Assembly (NCBI GenBank): GCA_003194525.1
Contig: NBIV01000116.1
Coordinates: forward strand, 124,001-188,000
Reading direction: 5' to 3'
Length of the DNA stretch: 64,000 nucleotides
DNA from: Gracilariopsis chorda
Lineage: Eukaryota; Rhodophyta; Florideophyceae; Gracilariales; Gracilariaceae
Position numbers and translations under genes: made by a program. Below the pieces are notes generated by a model that ran no database searches, was not told the origin of the DNA, and saw only the letters and a program-made list of their open reading frames with translations. Below, in pieces: positions 24,285-36,085 of the stretch (the stretch's first letter is position 1; every line of letters starts with the position of its first letter).

Positions 24285-24731
24285 CTAGAAACTCGGTTCC
24301 TTGCAATGCTGATCACCTCTGATGTGGCTACTCTTACCATAATCATAGCAGTACGTATATTTGATGTATGCTTTGCCCTTCATGCTCGAACCTCGCTCAA
24401 CTTCTGACACGCAATTAGGAGGCCTCGGATCAGATGGATCGCAGGACGAGGTGGAACCACGAGTATCAGAATACATTTGTAAGGCAGCGAGAGCTCTTTG
24501 GATACGGTTGTCAACCAGATCATTGAGGCACTGAGTGGCAATGTTTTCGATGTCTTTCTTGGTGTACTGCTTTTCGATCTTCCCCGAAGTGAAAACGATA
24601 TTCTTTTTCACCTTGACTGCGTCATCGAGATTCAAGGGACTTCGACGAGTTGTAGAGACCACATCGCCGCTTTCATACGTTTCGTTGCTTCTGGTTTGAA
24701 GATGATCGATGTGCTCCCTGTTGTAGAGCAA
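24285..24731 (-). pseudogene. Gag C-terminal part with degenerate zinc knuckle
   Basis: A 148-codon frame has a Lys/Asp-rich central part (TKKDIENIATQCLNDLVDNR) and ends YCYDYGKSSHIRGDQHCKEPSF when read in two pieces around residue 135. The CCHC knuckle has lost its second cysteine (Tyr present). It lies immediately upstream of the protease fragment. Confidence 0.5.
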
Positions 24732-24799
24732 TGCGTATGCGCATGCCCTCTAGGCGAGTTGGATCATGAATGACTCAGTACTGACGTGGCATTGGTTCA

Positions 24800-26352
24800 A
24801 CTCAGGTATGAGCAGACTCTAGGAAATTTTGTGTGAAATTCGATGTGAGTTGTATGTGGTATTCCTGGAACCTTCATGGGTGATTTTTATGATATCCGAA
24901 ATAGATGGACGCGTGATAAGCGTATGGAAATTATTCATGGCTGGCATGATTCACACGTGTCGTGTTGCAGCGTGGCTGTCCATGCCTCCCAGTGACAAAA
25001 ATGAGTGTACTACAAGTGTGGCACAGTATAGTAGTAGTATTATTAGTTTTATTATGATCCAATAGTACTTAAAATAGAATGGTCCTGCCGTTTCACCCTG
25101 AAGTAAAGTTAGGCTGCTACTTGGCTCTGAGTTTATCGCCTGCGCGAAGTGACCAACACCTTCTTGGAGTTTTGCGGCGTTTGGTCTCGTTACACTTACC
25201 GGCACAGTATCAACCAGAACCGCTCATCTGTCCTACGGAGTGTGTTCGCCCAGTGTTCACTTTTTCTACCATATTGGTTGCTTTTTATTGTGGACACAGA
25301 TAGCAATTTGGCTGGGTATTGAGTTATACAGTGCTGGCTGAATAAGCATCACCCCCACCGCCACGTCTCTCGGCTTTCTGCACGAACCGCCGATTTGACC
25401 CTCTTCCCTGGTTCTTTCCCCCTCTTTCCCTTTTCCCATTGGATAATCCATGTACTGCAACGCCGCTTACACGGATCTGTGTCCTACGTTGACAAGCTGG
25501 TAACCCAATTCTCGGTGACCAATTCCTCAGTATAGCCGGAAGCGACATTTGTTTTACACCCGAACACCGTATGATACTGGAAGCCTTGTTGCTGTTCCTA
25601 CCTCGCAAGAGAGGAAAGACGCGAACAAATTGGGAGGAGCTCCTGCCTAGGGATATTGCTCCACACCTGTTCGACTTGTAGTAGAATACTATTTCCTTTG
25701 GCCAACTGGAATAGTAGTCTACTGAGGCGTAGTATCAGCGAAGAGCCAGTCACTGGAGTGACAGTCCACTGGGTCTACTGCTGACAAGGGCAACAAATGG
25801 CAGCGAGGCGCAATGGGCGGGCACTATATCAAGTCCCTACAGGACGGCAGAATGGTAGCGATGGCTTGGAGTCCTTGGCGTGTACTAGCTGCACACGGTA
25901 GCAAAAACACTGCAATGGTGCTTGTCCTTTCTCTCCGGAGGTCGGTGGCACTCCTGCCAACCTACATGATTGACGAGGTGCCCTGACCTCTGGGAGCTAC
26001 CCTTAAAAATTAATGATAATTACTACATAACTAAATTCGAAGTCACAGTAACTTGGTACTCGGCAGGTGCACTGGTATTTCCTTCACCGGCACCCGACTA
26101 GGCCACGTGGAGCAGACGAGCCAGCAATGATCCGACGTTTATCAGCTCAAGCCCCTGGTTCCTTGAAATTACCGCATTTGCCCAATGGTCATTCTCCTAC
26201 AGACCTTCCTCTTTAAACTCCGACGTCCCGTCTGTCGCATCTTTTCCATTGAAAATACCATTCCTTCCGCGTTGGCCGCCTTCCCCCAGATGAGACTGCA
26301 GTGCTTTTGTCCTCAATCCCGAGTCAGCCATCCCCCTTTTGTTTAAAGAATA
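24800..26352. other. No supported gene; possible LTR remnant
   Basis: Open frames here are short and mutually overlapping. Position suggests possible LTR or leader of the gag-like fossil that follows on the plus strand, but no matching partner was found. Confidence 0.3.
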
Positions 26353-28589
26353 TTGCAGTGCAGCCCTCCCATAGGGTATACGGCCACGGCATCACTTTGC
26401 ACACATTTGGTTGCTTTTCCGGGAAATGGCACGTGGCTGCTACCATATCATTTGTCACGGGCGGGAGTACATTGTCTTTCGTGGAACGTCAACCCTGGGG
26501 CGCTGTGTGTTTCTGCGTTCTTTCTACAAAATGCGAGGGCACTTATACCGCCCTCCGAGTCATCTCTCCATTTTGGTCACTTGTTTCTCCCTGTATTATC
26601 CCGTTGCATCCACCATTCTTGCCGCTTTGGTAGGTTTAGTTGCATGCCCCTAGGCTTTCAGGTGTCAGACCACTGGTTTCACCTGCCGTCGTGTCCGCTG
26701 TGCCAGGTTATCCATCGCATCTACGTCATGTCCTCGGGAGCGAATAAGGGTTCCCATGGCTATCTGTTGGACTATTGCGGCTTCAAGGACACCCCCCGTG
26801 CGGATATCACAATAATTTCGACCAACATTGCTATGGTCCCAGATAGCGCTTATACGCATACCGGCAACAAATACGACCAAACTCTAGGCCGTAATTCCAT
26901 ATCCGTCAAGAGTACTCACCTGCCGAGTTCGGTCGCCGAGTTCATGTGATAAGGTGACAAGTATCTGCACGCCCGTCAGTTTTCTGCAATTTCCAACTAC
27001 GCCAGCGAGAAGAACAATTACCAAGAGGACTCCTGGTACAATCGCTGGCTTCACCTTCCTGCTGATACCCGTTCGGTGACGCGTTGCCACGTTCTAATTC
27101 TACTGAACATGCCCTTCTTCCGTTGTGGCAATGAGGCAGATTACCAATGGCGGTTGAACATGCTCCTGGAGGACCTGTACTCCATGTTCGGTGAGCCTAA
27201 GGCCCTCTTTTCTCATCTTGGTCATAAACCTCCCAGATTTGTTCGCTTCAAGACCCCGTATGACTGCTTGTAATCTTTATCCTACCAGATCTATTGGAAT
27301 GATATTACCGAAGCCGATCGCTGCATCTGCACCAACCTGAGGTACTTGTTCTGCTGGCACCAGGTGGCGTTTCACGACATGCCTCCGTCCCGCATTACTT
27401 CCATATATCTCCCCGTGCCTCCACTTAGTGCGGGTCCTGAGGCCGCAATCTGGCGTGTTTCAAACCTCTGTATGGTCCCTACTCCGTCCGTCGTGGCGTA
27501 CCACACTTACCAGCTCCAGGAGGACTTCACTAAACGTTTCCCCTGGATGACCTGGCAGGAGCTTTTTGGCGATTGGGCCATGTCCCGTTTCATGCCCTCT
27601 CTTGATACCACTCGGTAAGGGGTAAAAGCTGACGTCAGTGAGAATGAGTACCGCATCTAAAACGAGCGAGTGCTTCCCTATCCGAGAGGTCGACTCTTGC
27701 CCCTACCCCGGCCCTTGACCCAGCTTATCCAGGAGTTGGGGGTGCAGAACATCGTCCGGGATACGAAGTATGGGGTTGAAGGAGCCAAGGCTTTATTGGA
27801 TTACGTCCGTCAGGTCGACTGGGCGCAGTCCCCTGGCTTCCTTTTGTACAATTATGATACCGACCCCTTTTCACTGATTCCATGACCTCCCGAAGGCCAT
27901 TAAGATGGGGACGTCTACAGGCCAAACCATTACTGGCTTTCCCCATGAGTGAGTCCCGCAAGTCCGTACCTGACAAATATCCTCAGGCCATTGGATTCCA
28001 TGAAGTTTGTCTTCACCGTGTGGTCTGAGAGCGGGCAGCGATTGCGGTACCGGCCCAGTCTGTTGCACTGTCTGTTGTGCCAGCGAGCGAGGTCGACGTA
28101 GTGAAGGCCCCAGAGGGGTCAATAGGCCCCTTGGTTCCGCACCTCTCTGCGTCCCTGACGGTGTCCGCTGCTTTGATACCTCCTCTTCCCCCCACGCCGG
28201 TCATCCCTGAGACCACTACCATGGCATTTGATGACCTGAAGAAGGTCTGCACGTTCATTGGTGTCCTTGATCCCTCTGGTATATTGGAGGCTCTCCGTTT
28301 TGCCCAATACTGGGCCCGCAGAGCTTCACAATACAATTCGCTGGTCCAGCGTAACCATGAGGTCAATGAAGCCTTAGCGAAAATCTTGGAGGATAACTCC
28401 AAGATGTTATCCGAACGCGTTGTGACGGATCTGGACAACCGTCTCGCCCTAAACCTTTCGGACGCGGAGTCCTCTGGTGGTGTGTCGTCAAAATTCGGCC
28501 CAGATTCCAGTTCTTACGGGTGTCCGCACAGGGTCCCCTCAACCAGGAGCGTCGTCTTCGTTGTGGGTTTTCCGGCTGTAGGCTTTTAG
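26353..28589 (+). pseudogene. Gag-like fossil polyprotein frame
   Basis: One plus-strand frame runs from about 26353 to 27885 with only five in-frame stops (about 26947, 27271, 27616, 27658 and 27883). It preserves about 500 codons of sensible protein: YNRWLHLPADTRSVTRCHVL, YQWRLNMLLEDLYSMFGEP, LQEDFTKRFPWMTWQELFGDW. A different frame (28077-28589) continues with a Pro-rich linker and a probable coiled coil (QRNHEVNEALAKILEDNSKM). Length, position and lack of enzyme motifs suggest a retrotransposon gag, but no zinc knuckle is present, so this is inference. The DNA to the right is occupied by opposite-strand elements. Confidence 0.4.
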
Positions 28590-28653
28590 TAAACTCTATT
28601 GTTCACCTGTGGTCCCTATTACGACTGCTTCCACTTGTGATATTGCTCGTACC

Positions 28654-29040
28654 TTAGGTCTTCACTTCCGAACTGGCATACCCATAGGTCAGCTCGGAAA
28701 AAAGTCCCTGAGACTTTGTGACGCTTCCCCCGTAGGTGGGCTGTCTGAACTTCATTATTTTGGTTTTTGGCCTCAACTGCTCTGTTGAAACTTTAGGCTT
28801 CCCCATAGGTTTGAGGTTGGTGCTCGGTGGTAAGGCCATGTTTTAGACCAAAGGCAGAGCACCCATGCTCGAAGAACGTAGAGATAAACTGAAAGCTGTT
28901 GTCCATAAGGAGGTAAATCGGTAGTCCGTAAAGATATATCCAATGGACTAGAAAAGCCATGGTGAAGTCCGTTGTGGTTGTGGATCTAAGCGAAATTGCA
29001 TGGGTCAACTTTATAAAGGGGTCGGTAATCAACAGTAAAG
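28654..29040 (-). pseudogene. Ty3/gypsy integrase core fragment
   Basis: The minus strand encodes LLITDPFIKLTHAISLRSTT, WIYLYGLPIYLLMDNSFQF (second catalytic Asp in LMDN), STFFEHGCSAFGLKHGLTT and HQPQTYGEA-stop-SFNRAV. These are the canonical ITDRFSKL, DNGPQF and HPQTNGQ.ERfNR blocks of gypsy integrases. A later ELTYGYASS matches the conserved LTYAYNSS. The frame is broken upstream. It is a different element from the one at 32.3-34.6 kb, which has its own copy of the same region. Confidence 0.75.
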
Positions 29041-29217
29041 TTGTCCGCGAAGTCCGTTAGGTTTTTTGGCGAATCGGAGATTAGAATGCTGTCCGCAAAG
29101 TTGCAAACCACGATATTGTTTAACAATTTCTACTGCGTGCTGATGTTGAAATCCACATCTGCTGTTGACATCAACACCAGACACTACCAGTCCCACACCT
29201 GGATTATAGCCTGAATT

Positions 29218-30364
29218 TTGCCCCCTAACTGCGAAAGCGAGGCGGAGCATCAGAGAGCTATTACTACACCAGTGGTGAACGACAGGCTTACCGGATCGCT
29301 GACAAAAGGCTTCAGGGTCACTAAAATACGCGTTATGGATGCCAGATCCGACATTGATAAAAGCGAAAACGAATACCACCACATTTCCATCTCTATCGGG
29401 GTCGCATCCCACGCGCTACAACTCTATCGAGCTACATCTTCTACATGTCTCTTACTTCAATTACTCTTAGAGTCGTTTAACGAAGAGGTAGATGGGAACT
29501 ATTCCGTGACCACTCTTTTCCCAAACGTGAACCGGCTGCAACAACTTACGTCAGGGCACATTTCTATTTTCAAGACCGTCACAGGGCTTTACCCAAGTGA
29601 GTTTGAATGCCTCTCAGAACGTATCTGCCCTATTCTTTTCTGTAAATGTAGATCTTCTGGGCAGATACGTGTGACATCGGGGAGGCAAACGAAGCTTAAT
29701 CCGTAAGAGAGGTTGCTTTCTTTGATCTTGTATCTCCGACAAAACGACAGTCGACAGTTTGCGGTATGAAAATTCCTCCTGGAACTATATTCGGTCGTTG
29801 CTGCACGCAGATGTGCTTTTCATTTGCGAAAGTATTACAGACGTGATGGCTCGAGAGGACAAATTGCCTAATGTAGTTAGAAAGGCACAATTGCGCACAC
29901 GCATTTCGCAGGTTCCAGGTTGCATTGGCATCGTAGACGGTACTCTGTGCCGCACCCGTATGCCAAACTGCTCTGAACATCGTGCATATTTTAATGGGCG
30001 CAAGAAAATGTACCGCTTCAACACCAGTATTGTTGATGACCATGAAGGACTGTTCATATTTGTATCAACCGGATGCGCCCGCTCGTTTCATGACGCGCGG
30101 GTCTTGAGAGAAACAACATTAGGACGCCACTAGCAGTAATACTTTACATTTGATGTGGACTCTCCTTTTCCCCTGGAATTCGTTTTAGGGGATCTAGGGT
30201 ATATAGGAATGGACCAGTTCCTGCTAAGGCGATTAGACGCGAGAGAGTTTTCAGATGTTGATGCTCATCCTGTTCTCAAAGCATTTAAGAAAATGCATGC
30301 TGGGTTTCGTGTCCCGGTGAAATGGGAGATTGGTGCGCTGAAGTGTAAGTTCAAAAGATTTTGA
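29218..30364 (+). pseudogene. Second PIF/Harbinger transposase, broken
   Basis: Blocks in order are FKTVTGLYPSEFECLSERI, RQTKLNP-stop-ERLLSLILYLRQND (a TAA where glutamate is expected), then after a frame change GIVDGTLCRTRMPN (first Asp), YFNGRKKMYRFNTSIVDD, FHDARVLRET, two in-frame stops at about 30131-30139, VLGDLGYIGMDQF (second Asp) and VPVKWEIGALKCKFKRF (Glu). This is a DDE_Tnp_4-type enzyme only distantly similar to the one at 5179-6450. It converges on an accessory frame on the other strand (30407-31435). At least three stops and one frameshift make it a pseudogene. Confidence 0.8.
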
Positions 30365-30406
30365 GACACCTGACCGAATAGACGGGATAAGTTGGAGCCC
30401 ATCTTC

Positions 30407-31435
30407 TCAACAGCAGCTATTGTAACCAACTTTATGCAGCTTCGTAGGAAGGATTACGTGACCTCTATGGAAAGCGGTACAAATGGGGAGGGTGGTGAAT
30501 GGATCTAGTTTCCGTGGCAGCATATAAAGCCAAGCAGCATCTCTCACTTTACGGGTGAAATCTTCTTCAGAAAGTATTCCGTTATTCTTGAGTGTTATCA
30601 GTCTGTTGATGACGCGGTCGACCTTCTGAATCTGTTGCACAGCCAGCTGTGAAGCACGCATTTCTTTCTTACCCGTAAGTTCATTTTCCAAGACTTGTTT
30701 TTGGTGCTTGATAGCATCAACAAGACCGTCAGAACCTAAATAAACGGCCTTACTCATTTGTTTGATGCAGTCTACAGCATCCTTCAGAAGTTATTTTCTT
30801 GTGTGCGTCTTGTTTTTACTGACTCTATCTGAATGATTTGATGAATTAGAGACGAAAGACTTCCGAAACGCCCCCACTTTCTTCTGGTTGTACGTGTCGG
30901 ACTCCTTCAACCGAGTCATTAGGTTTACGTCTTGAACAGTGGCCTTTTCATGCGCTTCATCAGAAATACTTGTTCTTATTTCGTTCAGAGCCGATCGCGG
31001 TGCATCTTGCAAAGTACGTTCCTGTGGGAGTTTCTCTCAATCAAAAGGCTCTCCGGGGCCCTAACATTTTTCCTCTTGGTCCTGCAAAAATTCTCTATAG
31101 ACAATCTTCCAAACAGCCCCCGGTATCTTCTGCACCACCTTCTGACGGCCGCAGCAGTAGCTCGCAAAATGTTGGTTGCACCTGGCAGTCAGCACAACAA
31201 GTGCTTCTGAGCCAGCAGCAGGACGTATGCGCTTTGCTGGGCAACCAATATCAGATGTTTGAATAATGTTTCCCTGTTCGGAGCCTACTACAGGTCCCCG
31301 CAGAGCAGCTATTGCCGGCTTGCTAACCGGTGGGGTTGTTGGAGCACGAGAAGCTCCAAAAACGTTATTATCATTGGGTCCCAATGTGATTTCCTCAGAA
31401 TTACTAACGGCATCCACAACAGCCATTCCCCTCAT
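30407..31435 (-). pseudogene. Probable Harbinger accessory protein, broken
   Basis: Minus-strand pieces starting at an ATG (31435) read MRGMAVVDAVSNSEE, then a Ser/Pro/Gly-rich part. After frame changes come ALNEIRTSISDEAHEKATVQ, KNKTHTRK-stop and a helical tail (GLVDAIKHQKQVLENEL, MRASQLAVQQIQKVDRVINR, EEDFTRKVRDAAW). A charged coiled-coil C-terminus and opposite orientation to a Harbinger transposase suggest a DNA-binding companion protein, but no Myb motif survives. Function is inferred from context. Confidence 0.4.
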
Positions 31436-31825
31436 AATTTCATTGGCCCCTCCATGATCTGTAATGTGACTGCGGAGTTAGAGGTGATGCGTAGCGGCCG
31501 TCATGTACGAGATGCCGAGTACAGGAGTGGTAACGAGGGCGACGGATCTAGACGTGTTGATCAAGAGGGAACGGCGGGTACAGACTTGGTCACCTGGGTA
31601 AGAAGTGTAGAGCTGGTGAACAGGATGGAAGTGCAGACGTATAGACTTTCCGGTTTGGGAGTGGCATGGCTGGGTAGCGCGGCTGTAAAGAATCCAAACT
31701 TGTTGAAGGTGGGGGGGGGGAGAGGAGAGCAAAGATCTAGTCCATATGGCGGTCGGGTCAGAACACAAGAAGTTAGTGACGGTGACTACGGTTGTAGAGA
31801 AGAAGTCGTGGTTGTTTTTTTTCTG

Positions 31826-31995
31826 GGAGTTCACCCTTTTTAAGGGTGGTCTCGGGGTCGAGGGTGCAAACTTTTTAAGGGTGGTGTCGGGGTAGAAGGT
31901 TCACCCTTTTATTGGTAGTGTCGGTATGGAAAATGAACTGTTTTCATGGGTAGTGTTAGGGTGGAGGGTGCAACCTTTTTAACGGTGGTAGCGGG
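31826..31995. repeat. Degenerate tandem repeat, about 35-bp unit, 4-5 copies
   Basis: Successive units follow the pattern TAAGGGTGGTGTCGGGGT..., each ending in CTTTT or GTTTT, with progressive divergence. It lies between the second Harbinger element and the gypsy fossil. Confidence 0.7.
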
Positions 31996-32322
31996 GTGTC
32001 ATTTCAAATTCTGTGAACATTGCCGCGCGGTGAGAGTAAAAGTCCCATGAATATGGTGAAGCCGTCGGAGTGGAGACTCAGCGACGGTAACAGAGTAGGG
32101 AGACCAGACGTTGTGAGTGAGTTGAAGCGTGCAGACTTACATAGGTCGCGATGGGACGATGTACAAGGCGTAATTGTGACATGGTTAGGAATGCAAACGT
32201 TCTGACTGTTTCAGGGCGGTGGCTGCAGATTTAGTGACGGGTGGGGTTCAGACACGACAGCAAGAAGGAAACTCACACGCCTGCGAGTTTTCGAAGGTTT
32301 GTGGGTTTGGCAAATCTCGTTG

Positions 32323-34600
32323 TTAGAATGGGCACGGGTAAACTGCTGCAAAAACTTTCACAGCGAGAATCGCGCAATCTACGCACTTTATGGAGAACAC
32401 TAGTATAAACCGGTACCTATGAGGCGATTTCGGAAATCCTCTTACGATGTCCATGGCGATGAAATCTAAAGGCTTGGCTGCTGGGAATAGCTTCAATTTC
32501 CATTGGTTTAACGCTCTTATTCCTCGCAGTTTTGCACACGCTCCACAAGTACTTGCCATTTCCATCACATCATTGGACATAAGCGGCCAGTACAAATACT
32601 TCCTGAGCGTCTGGTACATCTTCGTACCTTTAGCAGGGCCAGCTAGTCTAGGGTAGTGAGCGAACTATAGGATCCATGCTGGCAAGGCCTTGGGCAGCAC
32701 CCTTTGCATGGTCTCATCCAATGGTGACCTGTGGCATAATATGCCTCTGCGGTCGTAGCCAAACAGTGACCCAGGAGTTTCTTCTTTTTCTCATACCTGG
32801 ACGCAGTATTCGTTCTGCTTCTGGGCCTGAAGAAATTCCTCAAGGGGTATCAGCGTGAGATCCGGCCTTTCCAACTAAGCTACCCGGACGACATCCAATG
32901 GTGGGTCTTCCCAGTCCAGGGCGCATAAGGTCACTCGGCCGCGTCCGTCTGTCTCCTCGGTCGACTTCACCTGAGCTAGCAGCAATCCTTCGTTATCGTA
33001 TTCTATGTCCTGTGGTCCTTCCTAAATAGTGGGAATCTCGTCGCCTACTCTGCCTTTATCTATGCCATCGGTCACAATGCGTGACAACGTACCTGCGGCT
33101 TTATGTCTCAGTCTTGGCCTAAAGGTCACTTAGTAATCAAATTTGGCTGGTCATAGTCTTCATCTGGCCTGGCGAGACAACGCATCTGTCATGTTGAGTA
33201 GCCAGCGGAGAGAGTGGTGAGCGGTCCTAATGGTAAAGCCAGTTCCGTCCAAATAAGGCCGAAGGTGGAGCACTGACCACACAACGGCCAGACACTCCTT
33301 CTCCTTCGTACTGTAGTTCCGTTCAACCCTGGCCCAAGACGTACTCCAGTAACCCACTGGGTGGCAGTCCTTGAGAGACTCCTGCTCTTGGAGAATCGCG
33401 CAGCCCACCTGGGTCATAGATAAGTCCGTATCTAATATTTACGGCTTATTGGCCCTGGGTAGCGCCAAAACCGGAGGACTAACCAAATGGTCCTCGACGC
33501 TTTGATATGCATTATATTGCTCGTCTGTTAGGCCATCAAACTTCTATGGGGTTCCTTTCTTCAGCATCTCATTAAGGGGGAATGCTACTTATGCAAAACT
33601 AGGGACAAATCTACGGTAAACCTTACACAGGCCCAAGAAGGAGCGCAATTCCGTACGAATCCTAGGTGGCCGCACCTCGCGTATTGCCTCAGTCGTGGTG
33701 TTCACCAATTACAGCTTTCCAGGCAGGACCACATGGCCAAGAGAATCCAAGTAGGGCGGAAAGAAGAAACACTTCTTCAGTTTCAACGTGACACCCGCCT
33801 GTTGGGGTAACCTAGGGAGTGAACTCACATGTGGTAAAGGTTGTCTAATGGACTTGGAAAAGATGATTACATCATCTAAATAGGGCAAGGCAAACTTCCA
33901 TTTGACCCGGGATAAAATGGTATCCATGGCCTGTTGGGAAGTAGCTGGCGCATTCATGAGACCAAACGGCACCCATGTAAACCAAAACAGTCCCTCATGG
34001 GTCGTGAAGGTAGTCACAACTTAGACTTGTCGTCCATGGGTACTTTCCAATAGCCACAGTTGGCATCCAGGGTGGTGAAAATTTGCGCGTCCCGGAGGGG
34101 ATAGAGGCAGTAGTCCATATGGAGGATAGGGTACGTATCCCTCTTGCTCACAGAATTTAGTTGCGGGAATCAATACGAAACCGTACTGTCCCGTCCTTCT
34201 TGCCCACAAAGACGAGTGGGCTCGCCCATTCGGCTTCGTTGGATGGAGCACGTTCGATCACCACTGCAGACTTCATTTTTTTCACCTCTCTGGCTACTAC
34301 TTCGCGTCATTTTAGACCTTTCCAGTATGAGTGCTGATATTGGGCCGTATTCTCGTCCTTAAGGTCGATTCGATGGTTTGTGGCATCAATCTCCCCCAAT
34401 CTCCCACTCCAAATGCCAGCGAAGTCCTTGAGGAGGTCAATGACGAGTACCCCATAGGACCCCAAGTTCTTGCCAAGGTTGGCTGGGTATACCTAAAGAG
34501 TTGGGGAGGAAGGGATGATATGAAAAACGGTATTGGCGGCGAACCTGAAGGTAAAGAGGCAAAAGAAGACAGCAAGGGGGCACCGTAGGACGGTGAGTGT
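32323..34600 (-). mobile_element. Ty3/gypsy pol fossil (second gypsy element)
   Basis: Reading the minus strand across frames gives FAGIWSGRLGEIDATNH, SAVVIERAPS with EWASPLVFVGKKDGTVRF (RT fingers), FTTLDANCGYWKVPMDD, FTTHEGLFWFTWVPFGLMNA, YLDDVIIFSKS (RT catalytic YxDD intact), then RNase H pieces (YSTKEKECLAVVWSVLHLR) and an integrase start (LRKYLYWPLM, CGACAKLRG, DFIAMDIVRGFP with first Asp). Frameshifts are frequent. Integrase stops at 32323; gag, protease and LTRs are not found. It is a distinct family from the element at 36-43 kb by sequence. RT-RNH-INT order confirms gypsy. Confidence 0.8.
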
Positions 34601-35468
34601 GCTCGGGACACAACACCCGGAGAGATGCCAAGGACAGTGCCACAAGTGGGAACAGGTCCGTAGGCGGAGTGACAGCGATAATATTAGCCAAAGAAATATT
34701 CTATACAGGAACGGAAATCGATCTTATTCTCAGGACGACGCCTTAAGTAGGTTCTACCACTGTAAAGTGTAATAAATATCTAAGCAGATGTGTACAACTT
34801 GCGTGGTCCACGCACGTGGCTAGCCCACTGTCAGGTTGCCCTCGCATGGCTGTGCCACGCACATTCACGTATCAGGTTTCCAGCGTATCCAGATACCACC
34901 TGTACCCAGGTCAGACATCCAATTCATCTGTAAGTGTTACCATTACTTTCGGTTCCAAAACAACCCAAAATGGAGTGTGCCTCGTAGTCATATTCAGTTT
35001 ACCTTGCAAGGTACTATAGTGTACCTGCATGAAGCCATCCCCGATACCACGGATTCATTGCTCCACACTAGAAGCCAATGAAGTAACCTAGACGCACAAA
35101 TGAGTAAGTGGAAAGTAGTAATGCGTTGCTGCGTTGTTTAAAGTGCTCTTAGACGCTAAGACGCTATATAAGGGCACTTTGACACCGGGAATTCGGTTTG
35201 GACTCAGCTTAAATTCACAGGTATACACAAACCTCACCCGACAACCTTTCGCGCGTCTTTCAATCAACCATCCAACCATCATCTGCATCTACTGAGGCGT
35301 TTGCCATTCATTGCATACGTGAGGTAGGGACCTGCCGTCGTTAAGACCAGTGAGGTGATACAAGCATGGAGACGGGAGACGGTCAATGTGTGAAGAAGGT
35401 GCTTCTATTGTCTGTGAGCCTCATCGGAGCTTTGCTAGAGTAACGGTGTCGTTCGAGAGACGTGGCGA
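34601..35468. other. No gene; TATA-like site near 35165
   Basis: No protein motif is present. A TATATAA sequence (35165-35171) followed by GGGCAC is the only promoter-like feature, and might be part of an orphan LTR. Confidence 0.25.
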
Positions 35469-35544
35469 TTTCCGAACGGAATTACAATTTCCGAACGGAA
35501 TTACAATTTCCGAACGGAATTACAATTTCCGAACGGAATTACAA
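35469..35544. repeat. Perfect 19-bp tandem repeat, 4 copies
   Basis: Four identical units TTTCCGAACGGAATTACAA follow each other without a mismatch. Each contains the inverted repeat TTCCG-AA-CGGAA. Because 19 is not a multiple of 3, all frames read through it with changing peptides, so it is unlikely to be coding. Confidence 0.9.
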
Positions 35545-36085
35545 GACGAGAAGCTGTCTGCAGGCGACATGCCGTGCAGCCTTTCCTACAAAGAGCCAGG
35601 TTGGGTACAAATTGAAAGCATATTCCGCTGTCAGTAGCTTTACTTTGGAAGCCCTGTAAAGAATGTATGCGCCTGCTTTTTTTTATTGCAGAAGTACATA
35701 GGCTGCAGAAATTGCTACACATTCGGACTGTCTGACCAGAAGTTGGGAATCTGACTACTAGTAGCCATTGAAATAAGTCTTTGGTCGCGCGTTGTTTCAA
35801 GTAGCTTTGAAGAAGTTTTCCGGGATTTCGACTTTTGCTCTCCATTTTGATTTCATATTTGCTTAGCAGATTGAGTCCTTGTGGTCCCTACGATTCCATT
35901 CTTTCGTGCTTTATATTTATCATTTTCATCTTTACGGCGCTTTACGCTACGAGGACACCCTTTGTATCCTACTTTATTGCTAAGTTTGGCCCCCTTGCGT
36001 CACCGTTTTGTGCTGGCGCCCACAGTACGCAATTGTAGTGATAGGTCTTCCTAACAGGACAGGCTGTTACAGTAGCGATTGCTAG

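Larger units (their letters stand above)
21900..24731 (-). mobile_element. Fossil LTR retrotransposon, copia-like gene order
   Basis: Reading the minus strand from 24731 downward gives, in order, a gag end with a broken zinc knuckle, a retroviral-type protease, an integrase core and a reverse transcriptase. Integrase preceding reverse transcriptase is the copia (Pseudoviridae) order. All parts carry stops and frame changes. No LTR pair could be matched by eye, so outer limits are those of the recognisable coding pieces. DNA between 20.8 and 21.9 kb may hold a decayed RNase H but shows no motif. Confidence 0.6.

Noticed and set aside
31710-31720. Run of G residues
   Set aside because: Ordinary homopolymer within decayed transposon DNA, no associated structure.
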